Source: an uncultured Gammaproteobacteria bacterium
Lineage (GTDB): Bacteria > Pseudomonadota > Gammaproteobacteria > Eutrophobiales > Eutrophobiaceae
Reading direction: 5' to 3'
Assembly (NCBI GenBank): GCA_943788005.1
Contig: CALSOP010000006.1
Coordinates: 1 to 64,000, forward strand
Length of the DNA stretch: 64,000 bases
Below, piece after piece: positions 1-12,614 of this stretch (positions within the stretch are counted from its first letter, which is position 1; each line of letters opens with the position of its first letter). The notes under the pieces were generated by a model. The model worked only from the letters and a program-made list of their open reading frames with translations. It did no database searches and was not told the DNA's origin. The translations under genes were made by a program, and so were the position numbers.

Positions 1-69
1 ACAGCAGTTGGAGAAGTACCTAAAACCACTGTTAAATTAATGGCAGATTCAGTAAAGTCATATCATTAA
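1..69 (+). CDS. mucB: MucB/RseB sigma-E regulator, C-terminal end (partial)
   Basis: The first 22 codons read as the end of a protein with the stretch GEVPKTTVKLMADSVK, then TAA. This resembles the C-terminus of MucB/RseB, the periplasmic protein that shields the anti-sigma factor RseA/MucA from proteolysis. The next gene is a MucD/DegP-type protease, the usual neighbour in the algU-mucA-mucB-mucD cluster, which supports the call. Only the tail is present, so no domain can be checked. Confidence 0.6.
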   Translation, partial: TAVGEVPKTTVKLMADSVKSYH

Positions 70-129
70 GTAATTCAATTATCATCAACCCCTAGTTTGT
101 CTTGATTTTAGACAAGAATTTCTCATGGA

Positions 130-1564
130 ATGTTAGTAATGCGGCAAAATTTATTTATATCATTTTTAAGTTTATTTTTTCTTTTACATGCCAACGTGAT
201 TCAGGCGCGTTCACTGCCTGATTTCACCGGCTTAGTTAACGAAAACTCTGCCGCTGTCGTAAATATCAGTACAAGCGCAAAGAGCACAAGTGCTGCTATA
301 GGAGGTTTACCACCAGGGCACAGCTTGCCAGATATTCCGGAAGACAGTCCTTTCTATGAGTTTTTTAAAAAATACTTTGGTGAAGTACCTGAAGGTCAAG
401 GACCATCTCAAGAACGTTCATCTTTAGGCTCGGGGTTTATCATTTCTAAAGATGGCTACGTGATAACTAATCACCATGTAGTGATAGATGCCGAAGAAAT
501 CATTGTCAGATTGAACGACCGGCGTGAATTTGTTGCCGAATTAATTGGTAGTGATGAAAGAAGTGATATTGCCGTTTTAAAAATTGAAGCGACTGACTTA
601 CCCATCATTGAAACTTGGCGATTCATCAAACCTTAATGTCGGTGAATGGGTCTTAGCTATTGGTTCGCCATTTGGTTTTGACGCATCAGTAACAGCGGGA
701 TTATTAGTGCCATTGGTCGCAGTCTGCCAAATGAAAATTATGTGCCATTTATTCAAACTGATGTTGCCATTAACCCGGGAAACTCAGGTGGTCCATTATT
801 TAATCTTAGATGGTGAGGTTATTGGTGTTAATTCCCAGATTTACAGTCGAACAGGCGGTTTTATGGGCTTGTCCTTTGCTGTGCCCAGTTAATGTCGTTG
901 AAAATGTCTATAAACAATTAAGAAATAAAGGGCGCGTTAGCAGAGGGTGGCTCGGCGTGTTCATACAAGATGTGACTCGCGAATTAGCTGAATCATTTGA
1001 TATGGATCATCCTCATGGCGCATTGATAGCAAAGGTCTTACCTGATGGTCCCGCAGAAAAAGCCGGTATAGAAGTAGGCGATATTGTCGTCAAATTTAAT
1101 GGGGAGAAGGTTAGTTTCTCTTCAGATTTACCGCCATTAGTTGGCTCCACATTGGTCGAAACGACTGTTTCTGTTGACATTATTAGACGATCTAAACATA
1201 AAACTATACAGGTTAAAATATCAGAGTTACCCACTGACGATGAAGTCATTGCTAAAGGATTCAACTACCCAAACGCCCGATGAAAATGCATTAAATGTCA
1301 TCGCTAAAGATTTAACTAAAGAACAGAGAAAAGAGCTCGATCTCGAAGATAATGGCGTTCTGGTAGAAACAATAGGCACAGGACCGGCACAAAAAGCAGG
1401 GATACGCCAAGGAGATCATCATTCTGATTTTGAATAATATCAAAATAAAAGATTCTTCTCACTTTTCACGACTTATCAAAGCATTACCCAAAGGCCGCTC
1501 TATACCTGTGCTTATCCAACGTCGAGGCGGACCAATTTTCCTTGCTCTCAAACTTGATGAGTAA
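130..1564 (+). CDS. mucD: MucD/DegP-family periplasmic serine protease (frameshifted in this sequence)
   Basis: Trypsin-like HtrA protease acting in the periplasm on misfolded envelope proteins. Joining the frames gives an N-terminal signal peptide, a protease domain with the triad His in TNHHVV, Asp in SDIAVLKI and Ser in GNSGGPL, and two PDZ domains ending in IFLALKLDE. The frame changes near 615, 700, 820, 890, 1265 and 1425, mostly by one base. The ATG at 130 starts the signal peptide; the ATG at 139 would serve equally well. The gene sits directly after mucB and before the lepA cluster. Because the product is conserved over its whole length, sequencing error is more likely than decay. 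Confidence 0.85.
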
Positions 1565-1811
1565 TGAAAACGGGCAGTCTTGATATCTATTCAAGGAAAG
1601 ATTGTTGTTTGTGTCATGAAATGCTGGAGGCTTTAAAACCTTGGCAAAATCGATTCAATTTCAAGGTAGAAATGATTGATATAGACCATGATCACACTTA
1701 ACCGAACGATTTGCTGCTCGTATTCCCTTGCTTGCTGACGGGGATAAAGAGATATGTCAATATCATCTTGACGAGCAGATGCTTATTAAACACTTTAAAG
1801 AAGACATTTAG
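1565..1811 (+). CDS. Glutaredoxin-like protein (DUF836 type), one frameshift
   Basis: A small thioredoxin-fold protein of about 80 residues starting at the ATG right after the mucD stop. The first frame carries a CCLC motif near residue 15 in the context RKDCCLCHEM, where glutaredoxin-like proteins have their redox cysteines. The frame changes near 1697, after which RIPLLADGDKEIC and a helical C-terminus follow, as in DUF836 proteins. Glutaredoxin-like genes are often found between mucD and lepA in gammaproteobacteria. The substrate is not known. Confidence 0.7.
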
Positions 1812-1922
1812 TCTTTAAATTCTCATTATATTTCCATATTTGATTTATGGTCTGAATAAGATCGTATAGAATCGCGCGTTTTGCAAACAACAGTTAGACA
1901 ACCCACATAAGTGACACAATTA

Positions 1923-3717
1923 ATGCAGCACATACGGAATTTCTCAATTATTGCCCATATTGACCATGGTAAATCGACTCTGGCTGATAGATTTATACAA
2001 ATGTGCGGTGCTTTAACAGAACGTGAGATGTCTGCACAAGTTCTGGATTCGATGGATATTGAGCGCGAACGCGGAATTACTATCAAAGCACAAAGCGTTA
2101 CCTTATATTATGAAGCAGATGATGGCGTGCGATATCAATTTAATATTATTGACACACCAGGGCATGTAGATTTCAGTTATGAGGTATCACGCTCATTGGC
2201 GGCATGTGAAGGCGCTTTGCTCGTTGTTGATGCCGCACAAGGTGTTGAAGCTCAAAGTGTCGCTAATTGTCTTAACAGCTATAAATAATAATCTTGAAGT
2301 ATTGCCAGTACTAAACAAAATTGATCTGCCATCGGCAGAACCTGAGCGTGTCATAAATGAAATTGAAGAGATAATTGGTATCGATGCACAGGAAGCATTG
2401 CGGGTTAGCGCAAAACAGGCGAGGGGATAAAAGAACTGTTAGAAGAATTGGTCATAAAATTCCGCCACCTAAAGGAAATACAGAAGGTCCTCTGAAAGCA
2501 TTAATTATTGATTCGTGGTTTGATAACTATCTTGGCGTTGTCTCTTTAGTACGAATAATTGATGGGCAATTGGAGTTGGCAAAAAAATTAGAATAATGTC
2601 AACGGGAAGAGATTTTCTGGTTGATCAAGTAGGTACATTCACACCAAAACGCAATCCTAAAAAGGTTCTTCATACAGGCGAAGTAGGCTATGTGGTTGCA
2701 GGCATCAAGGAAATAGATGGCGCGCCGGTTGGAGACACTTTAACGCTAACGGAAGCTCCCTCAGTAGAAGCATTGCCTGGTTTTCAAACGATTAAACCAC
2801 GTGTGTTTTCAGGTCTTATTTCCAATAGATTCATCTGATTATGAATCCTTTAGAGAGGCTCTCGGAAAGCTTAGGCTGAATGATGCAGCACTTCATTACG
2901 AACCCGAATCATCACAAGCCCTGGGCTTTGGATTCCGTTGTGGTTTTCTTGGTATGTTGCACATGGAGATTGTTCAAGAACGCTGGAAAGAGAATATGAC
3001 CTTGGCTTAATAATATCAGCACCTACAGTAATCTATGAGGTGCTTACTACAAGTAATGAAGATTATCAGCATAGATAACCCGGCTAAACTTCCACCCCCG
3101 AATAAAATTCTGGAAATTCGTGAACCTATCATTACAGCAGACATTCTTGTCCCACAAGAGTATTTAGGCAACGTTATCACCTTATGTATAGAAAAACGGG
3201 GCGTACAAAAAAAGTTACAGTACTTAGGCAAACAGATTTCTTTGTCATTCGAGATGCCGATGAGTGAGGTCGTTGTTGATTTCTTTGATCGACTTAAATC
3301 TGTTAGTCGCGGTTTTGCCTCGTTTGACTATAGTTTTAATCGTTTTGAAGCAGCAAAATTGGTCAAACTTGATATTCTGATAAATAATGAACATGTAGAT
3401 GCCTTTCTTGCATCGTACATCAGGATCAATCAATCAGCAGGGGACGCGAGCTGACTGAGAAGATGAAGGAATTTATACCTCGTCAAATGTACGAAGTGGC
3501 GATACAAGCCGCTATTGGTTCAAAGATATTAGCTAGACAGACTGTTAAAGCAATGAGAAAGAATGTGACGGCGAAATGCTATGGCGGAGATATTTCTCGT
3601 AAACGTAAATTGCTAGAAAAACAAAAAGCAGGTAAAAAACGTATGAAGCAATTTGGTTCTGTTGAGATACCACAATCGGCCTTTATGGCAATTCTTCATG
3701 TAGGAAAAGATAAATGA
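1923..3717 (+). CDS. lepA: Elongation factor 4 / LepA GTPase (multiple frameshifts)
   Basis: Ribosome-associated translational GTPase that back-translocates or remodels stalled ribosomes. The ATG at 1923 gives [19 protein letters not shown], matching the normal LepA start; a GTG at 1911 is also in frame. Visible are G1 [10 protein letters not shown]3 DTPGHVDF, G4 NKIDLPSA, and the LepA C-terminal domain with a Lys/Arg-rich end ([20 protein letters not shown]). The frame shifts near 2275, 2420, 2590, 2815, 2990, 3030 and 3450, each restored by one or two bases. The full ~598-residue protein can be reassembled, so this is probably an intact gene in a poor consensus. Its stop overlaps the lepB start by four bases. 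Confidence 0.92.
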
Positions 3718-4520
3718 ATTTTGATTTTTCAGCTTTATTGGTATTTCTAACATTTTCTAGTGGCATTATTTGGCTGTTCGATAGCCTTGTTTTCGCCCCT
3801 CGTCGAAAAAAGCAAATCGACGAATTGACTAAAGATGCAACAATACAGAACAATTACAATTGCCATTATTGTTGAATATGCAAAATCATTTTTTCCTATC
3901 TTCTTAATTGTCTTGATTCTGCGTCTTTTATCTTTGAACCCTTTAAAATTCCATCAGGCTCAATGATGCCAACCTTATTAATTGGCGATTTTATTCTAGT
4001 CAATAAATTTGATTATGGTATTCGCTTACCTGTTCTCATAATAAAGTCATAGAAAACAAGACCCCTGCGCGAGGCGATATAGTTGTATTTCGTTACCCTG
4101 AAGACCCTAGTATTCCGTTTATCAAACGAGTAGTTGGCTTGCCCGGGGACAAGGTTTCGTACCACAATAAAACACTATACATCAATGATATATCGATTAC
4201 CCAGGTATTAAGTGGACGCTATAATGCCCATGGTTCTGGCTTTATGATGGATGGAGCTTCCTTGAGAGTTGAAAATTTAGGCGAAATAGAACATGAAATA
4301 TTAATATCGCCTACATAGACCCTCTCAAGAACTTGAAGTTATCGTTCCAGATGGTCATTATTTCGTTTTAGGTGATAACCGGGATAATAGTAAAGACAGT
4401 CGCTTTTGGGGCTTTGTACCAGATGAGAATCTCGTCGGACGTGCTTTTATGATATGGATGAACTGGGATAGTAAGAATGGTGGTGTAGATTTTCATCGAA
4501 TTGGTACAATGATCAAATAA
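3714..4520 (+). CDS. lepB: Signal peptidase I (frameshifted)
   Basis: Inner-membrane serine protease that removes signal peptides from Sec and Tat substrates. The ATG overlaps the lepA stop (ATGA). Reassembled frames show an N-terminal membrane segment, a second segment ([12 protein letters not shown]), the nucleophile Ser in PSGSMMPTL, the general-base Lys in [11 protein letters not shown], and the conserved [11 protein letters not shown] box near the end. Frame changes occur near 3875, 3930, 4040 and 4310. The gene follows lepA as in most gammaproteobacteria and is essential in relatives, so the breaks are probably sequencing errors. Confidence 0.9.
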
Positions 4521-4544
4521 CTAGAAATCAATAAGGGGGCATTT

Positions 4545-4949
4545 ATGAAACATATATCTCAACGACAAGGAGGCATGACGGCGCTTGCTATCTGCATGAT
4601 ACTAGGAATGGTTGCTTGTTTTGCAATATTCGGACTAACCGCTTTTCCTTTATATAATGAGTACGCGCTCGTTAAAAGCTCTATGGAAAGCACACTTAAT
4701 CTTCCTCCTGAAAAAAGAAAAACTGCGAAAGACCTGAGGAAATATTTTCTACGTAATGCAGAACTAAATGCCATTGAAACTTTCACGGACTACAACATAA
4801 AAGATATGGTTACGGTGAAGAAATCAAAAGACGGTAAAACAAAGTACCTAAATGTGAAATATCAAAAGTCTAATAATTTATTTAAAAATATTTTTCTCAT
4901 GATTGATATAGATGAAACCATGGAAATCCCTGGAGGGAAATCAAAATAA
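4545..4949 (+). CDS. DUF4845 single-pass membrane protein
   Basis: A 134-residue protein with a short basic N-terminus followed by one hydrophobic segment (about residues 11-33) that looks like a pilin-type membrane anchor, then a soluble Lys-rich domain. A good Shine-Dalgarno (AAGGGGG) lies upstream. Proteins of the DUF4845 family occur between lepB and rnc in Pseudomonas and relatives, which is the main basis for the call. Function is unknown. The reading frame is intact, unlike its two upstream neighbours. Confidence 0.75.
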   Translation: MKHISQRQGGMTALAICMILGMVACFAIFGLTAFPLYNEYALVKSSMESTLNLPPEKRKTAKDLRKYFLRNAELNAIETFTDYNIKDMVTVKKSKDGKTKYLNVKYQKSNNLFKNIFLMIDIDETMEIPGGKSK

Positions 4950-5614
4950 ACATAAATAAGGTTATTGACTACCAATTCAGTAATCAAGCTCTGTTAGAAC
5001 AAGCTCTTACACACAGGAGCGTCGGACATCATAACAATGAACGACTTGAATATTTAGGAGATGCTATATTAGGATTTATTATAGCTGATATAATATACCA
5101 AAAATTTCCAACCGCATCAGAAGGCGAGTTAACACGACTAAGAGCCTCTCTAGTCAAAGGAGAAAAACTTGCCGAAATAGGAAGAGAGATCCAACTGCAA
5201 GAGTCAATTAAACTCGGAACAGGAGAATTAAAAAGTGGTGGTTGGCGCCGAGACTCTATACTAGCAAATACTCTTGAAGCGCTGATAGGAGCAGTTTATC
5301 TTGATGCAGATATCACTGCCTGCCGTGAATTAATATTACATCTATACAGTCCCCACCTTGAAAATGTCGACCCGGCAAACATAAGGAAAGATTCGAAAAC
5401 AAAGTTGCAGGAATACCTCCAATCTAGAAAACAAAACGTTCCCGAGTATGTAGTGATTTCTGAAACGGGAACATCACATGAACCAGAATTCACAGTCTCC
5501 TGCAAAGTTGATCTGTTTGATGAGGCTGTTATTGCAGTAGGTAAGAGCAAGCGAAAAGCCGAGCAAGCTGTCGCAAAACAAGTAATCATAATGCTGGAAT
5601 CCCGTGATAAATAA
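4946..5614 (+). CDS. rnc: Ribonuclease III, no standard start codon
   Basis: Double-strand-specific endoribonuclease for rRNA and mRNA processing. The frame is continuous and gives the RNase III signature NERLEYLGDAIL, the catalytic-domain helix NTLEALIGAVYLDAD, and a C-terminal dsRNA-binding domain (KTKLQEYLQSR to AEQAVAKQV). There is no ATG, GTG, TTG or CTG between the upstream in-frame stop (4913-4915) and the conserved region. The best candidate is the ATA at 4946, eight bases after GGAGGG at 4932-4937 and overlapping the DUF4845 stop. Either an ATG was misread as ATA, or a rare non-canonical start is used. The product is about 222 residues, normal for the family. Confidence 0.9.
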   Translation: MNINKVIDYQFSNQALLEQALTHRSVGHHNNERLEYLGDAILGFIIADIIYQKFPTASEGELTRLRASLVKGEKLAEIGREIQLQESIKLGTGELKSGGWRRDSILANTLEALIGAVYLDADITACRELILHLYSPHLENVDPANIRKDSKTKLQEYLQSRKQNVPEYVVISETGTSHEPEFTVSCKVDLFDEAVIAVGKSKRKAEQAVAKQVIIMLESRDK

Positions 5615-5633
5615 TCAACTTTTTTTAGAATAA

Positions 5634-6527
5634 ATGAATAATTTTAAAACAGGATACGTAAGTATTATAGGTAGACCAAATGTTGGCAAATCAACATTAT
5701 TGAACTACATGATTGATCAGAAATTAAGCATTGTCTCCAGGAAGCCTCAAACGACACGTTGGAATTTACAAGGCATTAAAACGACAGAGCACGCGCAGAT
5801 AATCTTTATCGATACTCCCGGCTTGCAAAAACAGCCTAAATCAGCATTGAATCGACATATGAATAGATCTGTATCTCATTCGCTAGATCATATTGATATT
5901 GTTTTATTTGTTGTTGAAGGATTAAAGTGGAATGAACTTGATGAAAATGTGATTGAATTATTAAAAGATGTCCCAAAAGATAAATTATTTTTAATAATTA
6001 ATAAAGTTGATAAAATCCAGGATAAAAATCAGCTTTTATCATTTATCGACACGATTTCAAAACATGTTGAGTTCAAAGAAATAATTCCTGTCTCCGCAAT
6101 AAAAGGAGAGGGCATTACCAACTTAGAATCGCTGCTTATTAATGATTTGCCGGTAGGACCACCACTTTATCCTGACGATCAAGTTACAGATAGAAATGAA
6201 CGTTTTTTTGCGGCAGAATTTATCCGGGAACAATTAATATTGCGATTAAGTGATGAGCTGCCTTACCGTTTATCAATCACTATAGATGAATTCAAAGATG
6301 ATGATAAAATCATTCATATTCATGCCTCTATCTGGGTTGAAACAAAAGGACAAAAATCAATCGTCATTGGAAAAGAAGGCAAAGTTTTGAAGGTTGTTGG
6401 CAAGGCAGCAAGACTTGAGCTTGAAAGATTATATGATAAAAAAGTGAATTTAAAAACCTGGGTAAAAGTTAAATCCAATTGGGCTGATTCTGAACAAGCT
6501 TTAAAACAATTTGGTTATTACGATTAG
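5634..6527 (+). CDS. era: GTPase Era
   Basis: Essential GTPase that binds the 3' end of 16S rRNA during 30S assembly. The 297-residue protein is intact: P-loop GRPNVGKST at residues 13-21, DTPG near residue 61, NKVD near 124, and a C-terminal KH RNA-binding domain with GKEGKVLKVVGKAARLELE. It follows rnc by 19 bases, the classic rnc-era pairing that couples 16S processing with 30S maturation. No strong Shine-Dalgarno is visible ahead of the ATG. Confidence 0.97.
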   Translation: MNNFKTGYVSIIGRPNVGKSTLLNYMIDQKLSIVSRKPQTTRWNLQGIKTTEHAQIIFIDTPGLQKQPKSALNRHMNRSVSHSLDHIDIVLFVVEGLKWNELDENVIELLKDVPKDKLFLIINKVDKIQDKNQLLSFIDTISKHVEFKEIIPVSAIKGEGITNLESLLINDLPVGPPLYPDDQVTDRNERFFAAEFIREQLILRLSDELPYRLSITIDEFKDDDKIIHIHASIWVETKGQKSIVIGKEGKVLKVVGKAARLELERLYDKKVNLKTWVKVKSNWADSEQALKQFGYYD

Positions 6528-6544
6528 GCTTTAGTATTGTTTAA

Positions 6545-8064
<1,520 letters not shown>

Positions 8065-8102
8065 TTTACTTAAAAACACACCTAATTTAAATTGCAGATC
8101 AG

Positions 8103-9677
8103 ATGTCAGATCAACTCGTTCAAACCAATAAAAGACGTACTTTTGCCATCATTTCACACCCCGATGCTGGTAAAACTACAGTAACAGAACAACTATTATT
8201 GTATGGCGGTGCGATACAAATGGCTGGAACAGTAAAAGCCAGAAAGTCTGATCGACATGCAACATCCGATTGGATGCAGATGGAAAAAGAAAGAGGTATA
8301 TCTGTTACCAGTTCTGTGATGCAGTTCGAGTACAAAAGTAAAATTATTAATTTATTAGATACACCTGGGCATGCAGATTTCTCAGAAGACACTTACCGAA
8401 CATTAACCGCAGTTGACTCAGCCCTTATGGTGATTGATGTTGCTAAAGGCGTTGAAGAACGCACCCTAAAATTGATGGAGGTTTGTCGTTTACGAGACAC
8501 TCCTATTATCACCTTCATTAACAAATTGGATCGCGAAGGCAAGGAAGCGATAGATCTATTAGATGAAATTGAAACAGACTTAGGTATCAAATGTGTACCG
8601 TTTACCTGGCCTATTGGGATGGGCTCCAGGTTAACCGGAATCTATAATTTATTAGATGACACCTTGCGCCTATACGACAAGAAAGATGATGCTGTTCATG
8701 GGAAACTAATAAAGGGACTACATAGTGACGAAGCAAAAAAAATACTTGGTGACCAAATTAGGGACATTGATGAAGAAATTGATTTAGTACAAGGTGTATA
8801 CGATAAATTTAATAAATCTGATTTTTTATCCGGAAAGATTACTCCTGTATTTTTTGGAACTGCATTACACAACTTTGGAATTTCAGAATTTCTGGATTGT
8901 CTACTTGAACATGCGCCTTCACCGCAAACACGGGTTGCTGAAGAACGAAAAATTGATCCAAACGAAGACAAATTGAGCGGCTTTGTCTTCAAAATTCAAG
9001 CGAACATGGATCCTGCACATCGAGATAGAATTGCCTTCTTACGTTTATGTTCTGGAAGTTACCAGCGCGGCATGAAAATTCATCACGTACGATTGGGCCG
9101 TGACGTCCAGGTCTCAAACGCATTAACTTTTATGGCTGGAAATCGTGAACAAGCAGAAGAAGCATGGTCAGGTGATGTGATAGGACTGCATAATCATGGA
9201 ACTATTCAAGTTGGTGATACTTTTACTCAGGGAGAGAAATTAAATTTCACAGGAATACCTCACTTTGCACCTGAATTATTCAGACGTGTACAATTGCAGG
9301 ATCCATTGAAGTTAAAAGCTTTACAAAAAGGCTTGACCCAATTAGGTGAAGAGGGCGCAACACAAGTGTTTAGGCCTAAGAATAGAAATGATTTGATCCT
9401 TGGTGCCGTGGGGATACTACAATTTGATGTTGTCGCCTGGCGTCTTAAAGAAGAATATGGCGTCGAATGTTCATACGATAATATCCCAGTTGTTGCTGCA
9501 CGCTGGGTTGAATGCACTGACAATAAAATGCTTGATGAATTTTGTAAAAAAGCCAGCGATAACATTGCCCTTGATGGCGGTGAGCATTTAACCTATTTAG
9601 CACCATCCCTGGTTAACCTAAGTTTAACAATAGAACGCTGGCCAGATATTACATTCCATGCAACGAGAGAACACTAG
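8103..9677 (+). CDS. prfC: Peptide chain release factor 3
   Basis: Translational GTPase that recycles RF1/RF2 after peptide release. The 524-residue frame is intact: G1 SHPDAGKTT (residues ~17-25), G3 [11 protein letters not shown]4 NKLDRE, then domains II and III, ending HATREH as in the family. Its stop lies three bases from the rne stop on the other strand, so the two genes converge with almost no spacer and no obvious terminator between them. Confidence 0.97.
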   Translation: MSDQLVQTNKRRTFAIISHPDAGKTTVTEQLLLYGGAIQMAGTVKARKSDRHATSDWMQMEKERGISVTSSVMQFEYKSKIINLLDTPGHADFSEDTYRTLTAVDSALMVIDVAKGVEERTLKLMEVCRLRDTPIITFINKLDREGKEAIDLLDEIETDLGIKCVPFTWPIGMGSRLTGIYNLLDDTLRLYDKKDDAVHGKLIKGLHSDEAKKILGDQIRDIDEEIDLVQGVYDKFNKSDFLSGKITPVFFGTALHNFGISEFLDCLLEHAPSPQTRVAEERKIDPNEDKLSGFVFKIQANMDPAHRDRIAFLRLCSGSYQRGMKIHHVRLGRDVQVSNALTFMAGNREQAEEAWSGDVIGLHNHGTIQVGDTFTQGEKLNFTGIPHFAPELFRRVQLQDPLKLKALQKGLTQLGEEGATQVFRPKNRNDLILGAVGILQFDVVAWRLKEEYGVECSYDNIPVVAARWVECTDNKMLDEFCKKASDNIALDGGEHLTYLAPSLVNLSLTIERWPDITFHATREH

Positions 9678-9680
9678 AAG

Positions 9681-12157
9681 CTAAGTTTTGTCATTTTCAA
9701 CAACTGCTACTACCGCCTTCGGTTCTTCGCTTTGAGAACTTGAATCGTTATTCTGAAAATTTCGATTTATATCAGTTCTATCATCATCGTTTGAACTATC
9801 TATGCAATGGCCTAACTGAAGCAGTGTTAGGATTTATTTGCGTAATTTCATTATCTTTTTCAGGCTCAATGACGTGCGCTGGTTTAATATTGTCCTGTTT
9901 ATTGTTCGGTGTATTTTCTACAGGCTTAGATGATTCAGTTGTTACAGGTTTTGTTTGTGAATCATCATTCTTCTGTACAGTTAAATTACTCTGTCCGCTT
10001 TCAATGCTCTTGCTTGTTTGCTCAGGCACCACATTATCTACAACTTTAGCAACCTGATTGCTGGTTTCAGGTTTGTTGTTTTCTGTAGAACTTGTATTAG
10101 TTTGGTTATTGACGTCATGTGGTTACATTTTCTTGCTTACGTCTACGACCACCACGCCGTCCTCGCCTGGAACTTGAGTTTGAATTTCTTTTTGCAGTGT
10201 CCGCGTTAGCAGCATCATTCTCAGAACTCTTATCCTTATCATTTCTTTGATTTCTATTCCGCTGCTGCTGACTTGAATCAGAGCTCGGATTGCGTTTTTG
10301 TTGGCTGTTTGAGCTAGAATTCGAATTGCGTCTTTGTTGGCTATTTGAATTATTACGTCTTGGTCGATCGCGATTTGAATCGTTATTGCGATTATTTCGT
10401 GAACGATTATTTTGCTGGCGATTGTTATTTGAATTGGTCTTTGGAGTGTCTTTTTCATCAGACCCACCAAATAGACTGCCAAATAATCTAGCTATCAAAC
10501 CTTTCGCCTTATTCTCGGTTGTTGCAACAGGAGCAGGAGCTGATGGAACAAACTGTTTTACAACAGGCTGTTCGACTCTAGGTTTGTTATGAGCACTTAT
10601 AAGGTCACTGTTCAGATTGTTTTTTTCATCTGCTTGAATATTGTAACTTGCTTGTTGGTTCTCACTCAGTTTTGCCTCACTCAATCGAACGCGTTGAACA
10701 GAGTATTGAGGGGTAACCATTGATGGTTCAGGAATTACTAAAATGTCAACATCAAGTCGATGTTGCATTTCACTAATAGGCTGACGCTTCTCATTTAATA
10801 GAAAGGTAGCTGCATCAACAGGCACTCTTACTATTACCTTGGCAGTCATATCCTTCATCGCTTCTTCTTCGATAATTCGTAAGACTGAAAGAGACAATGA
10901 TTCCACATCGCGAATAGTTCCTTGACCATCGCATCGGGGACAAGGGGTATGACTGGACTCTCCTAACGAAGGTCTTAATCGTTGACGCGACATTTCAAGC
11001 AGGCCAAAACGAGATATTCTGCCCACTTGAACTCGAGCGCGATCCATACGCAAACTGTCACGCATTGCATTTTCAACTTCGCGTTGGTTTCGCGTATTCA
11101 GCATATCAATGAAATCTATGACGATCAGACCACCTATATCACGCAGTCTAAGTTGGCGTCCTATCTCTTCAGCGGCTTCTTTATTTGTGTTGAAGGCTGT
11201 TTCTTCTATATCGCTGCCCTTAGTCGCTCTCGCAGAGTTTATATCAATAGATATTAATGCTTCTGTGTGATCGATAATTACAGCACCACCTGATGGTAAA
11301 CGAACCTCTCTGGAGAATGCAGTCTCTATCTGGTATTCAATTTGATAACGGGTAAAAAGAGGGTCGCTGTCCGTATATAGTTTCAATTTTTCGAGATTAT
11401 GTGGCATAACGGATGTCATAAAATCATGACAACGTTTATGTACTTCAGGATCATCGATCCATATTTCATTTATATCTTTGCGTAAATAATCACGAATAGC
11501 TCGAATAATGACTTCACTTTCCTGATAAATAAGAAATGAAGCAGGGCGCTCATCAGCTGCAGTACTGATTGCACTCCAAAGTTGATTTAGATAATCCAAA
11601 TCCCATTGGAGCTCTTCCGATGACTTACCGACACCCGCCGTTCTTAAAATCAGCCCCATACCATCAGGGACTACAAGGCCGCTCATAGCATCGCGTGCTT
11701 CCGATCGATCACTGCCCTCAATTTGTCTAGAGACACCACCTGCCCGAGGATTATTTGGCATCAACACTAAGTAACGTCCCGCAAGACTGACAAAAGTTGT
11801 TAGCGCAGCACCTTTATTGCCACGCTCTTCTTTTTCGATCTGAACAATGAACTCCTGGCCTTCTTCAATAGCATCACTAATGCTAATTCTCCCCGACCGA
11901 GGTTTATCTGCTTTTTCAGGTTTGAATAAGACGCGGGCTATTTCTTTGAATGGTAGAAAACCGTGACGTTCAGCACCGTAATCAACAAACGCAGCTTCTA
12001 GGCTTGGTTCAATACGAACGACTCTGGCTTTATAAATATTGGATTTTTTTTGTTCGCGATCTGCTGATTCTATATCGAGATCGTATAATCGTTGTCCATC
12101 TACTAGTGCAACACGCACCTCTTCTGGCTGAGTTGCATTGATCAGCATACGTTTCAT
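9681..12157 (-). CDS. rne: Ribonuclease E (two frameshifts in the C-terminal tail)
   Basis: Endoribonuclease and degradosome scaffold acting on mRNA, rRNA and tRNA precursors. It starts [20 protein letters not shown], followed by the S1 domain, the DNase I-like catalytic part ([23 protein letters not shown]) and the Zn-link CPRCDGQGT. After about residue 515 comes a long low-complexity tail rich in Asn, Gln, Ser and Arg with [12 protein letters not shown]. The first frame stops at 10115, but the next frame continues at once ([14 protein letters not shown]), and a second shift near 9800 leads into [12 protein letters not shown] and a stop at 9681. The whole protein would be about 825 residues. 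Confidence 0.93.
10286..10357 (-). repeat. 36-bp imperfect tandem repeat inside the rne tail
   Basis: Two units of about 36 bp (one beginning near 10286, the next near 10322) share CG[GA]ATTGCGT[TC]TTTGTTGGCT[GA]TTTGA. They encode a 12-residue Asn/Ser/Gln/Arg repeat on the minus strand. Further diverged copies appear on either side. The period is a multiple of three, so copy-number change would keep the frame. Confidence 0.6.
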
Positions 12158-12614
12158 TGTTGTTATTCCTTAAGCCTCGCTCTACCATTGCAGCATGGGA
12201 CATGTGATTGTCGAATCAAATGCAATTACCATACGCTGGGAGCGCGGACACAAATTTTTGCTCATTTTGTTTGGGTTGAGCATGATTACAACCCTGTGTT
12301 TGTGACTACCATGTATTCTTACTAATGCGAATATTATTTTGATAAAATCACTAAACATCACCTAAGACATAATATGGCTCGCGATAAATTCTTAAATAAT
12401 CAAGACAGGTCGCGTATTGTTAATATATTCTTTTTGAATGATATCTTTAGTTTTATCATCCTTACCATTTCATGAACAAACCTTAAAATTACTTTGCACC
12501 AGTTTTGTGCATCTTGTTTAATACACCGACTGTGATAGGTCTTAATCTGAATGCCCGGTTTGAGCGGCTTAATATAGCAATCTTGCCGCTCTACAGCAAT
12601 AAAATGAGTAATAA
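12158..12614. other. Divergent rne / rluC intergenic region
   Basis: 457 bp with no convincing gene. It must hold the promoters of rne (leftward) and rluC (rightward). In Escherichia coli rne has a long 5' leader through which RNase E controls its own mRNA, and the length here would allow the same; I do not see a specific conserved hairpin by eye. A short minus-strand open frame at 12400-12633 has no recognisable features and overlaps the rluC start. Confidence 0.5.
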
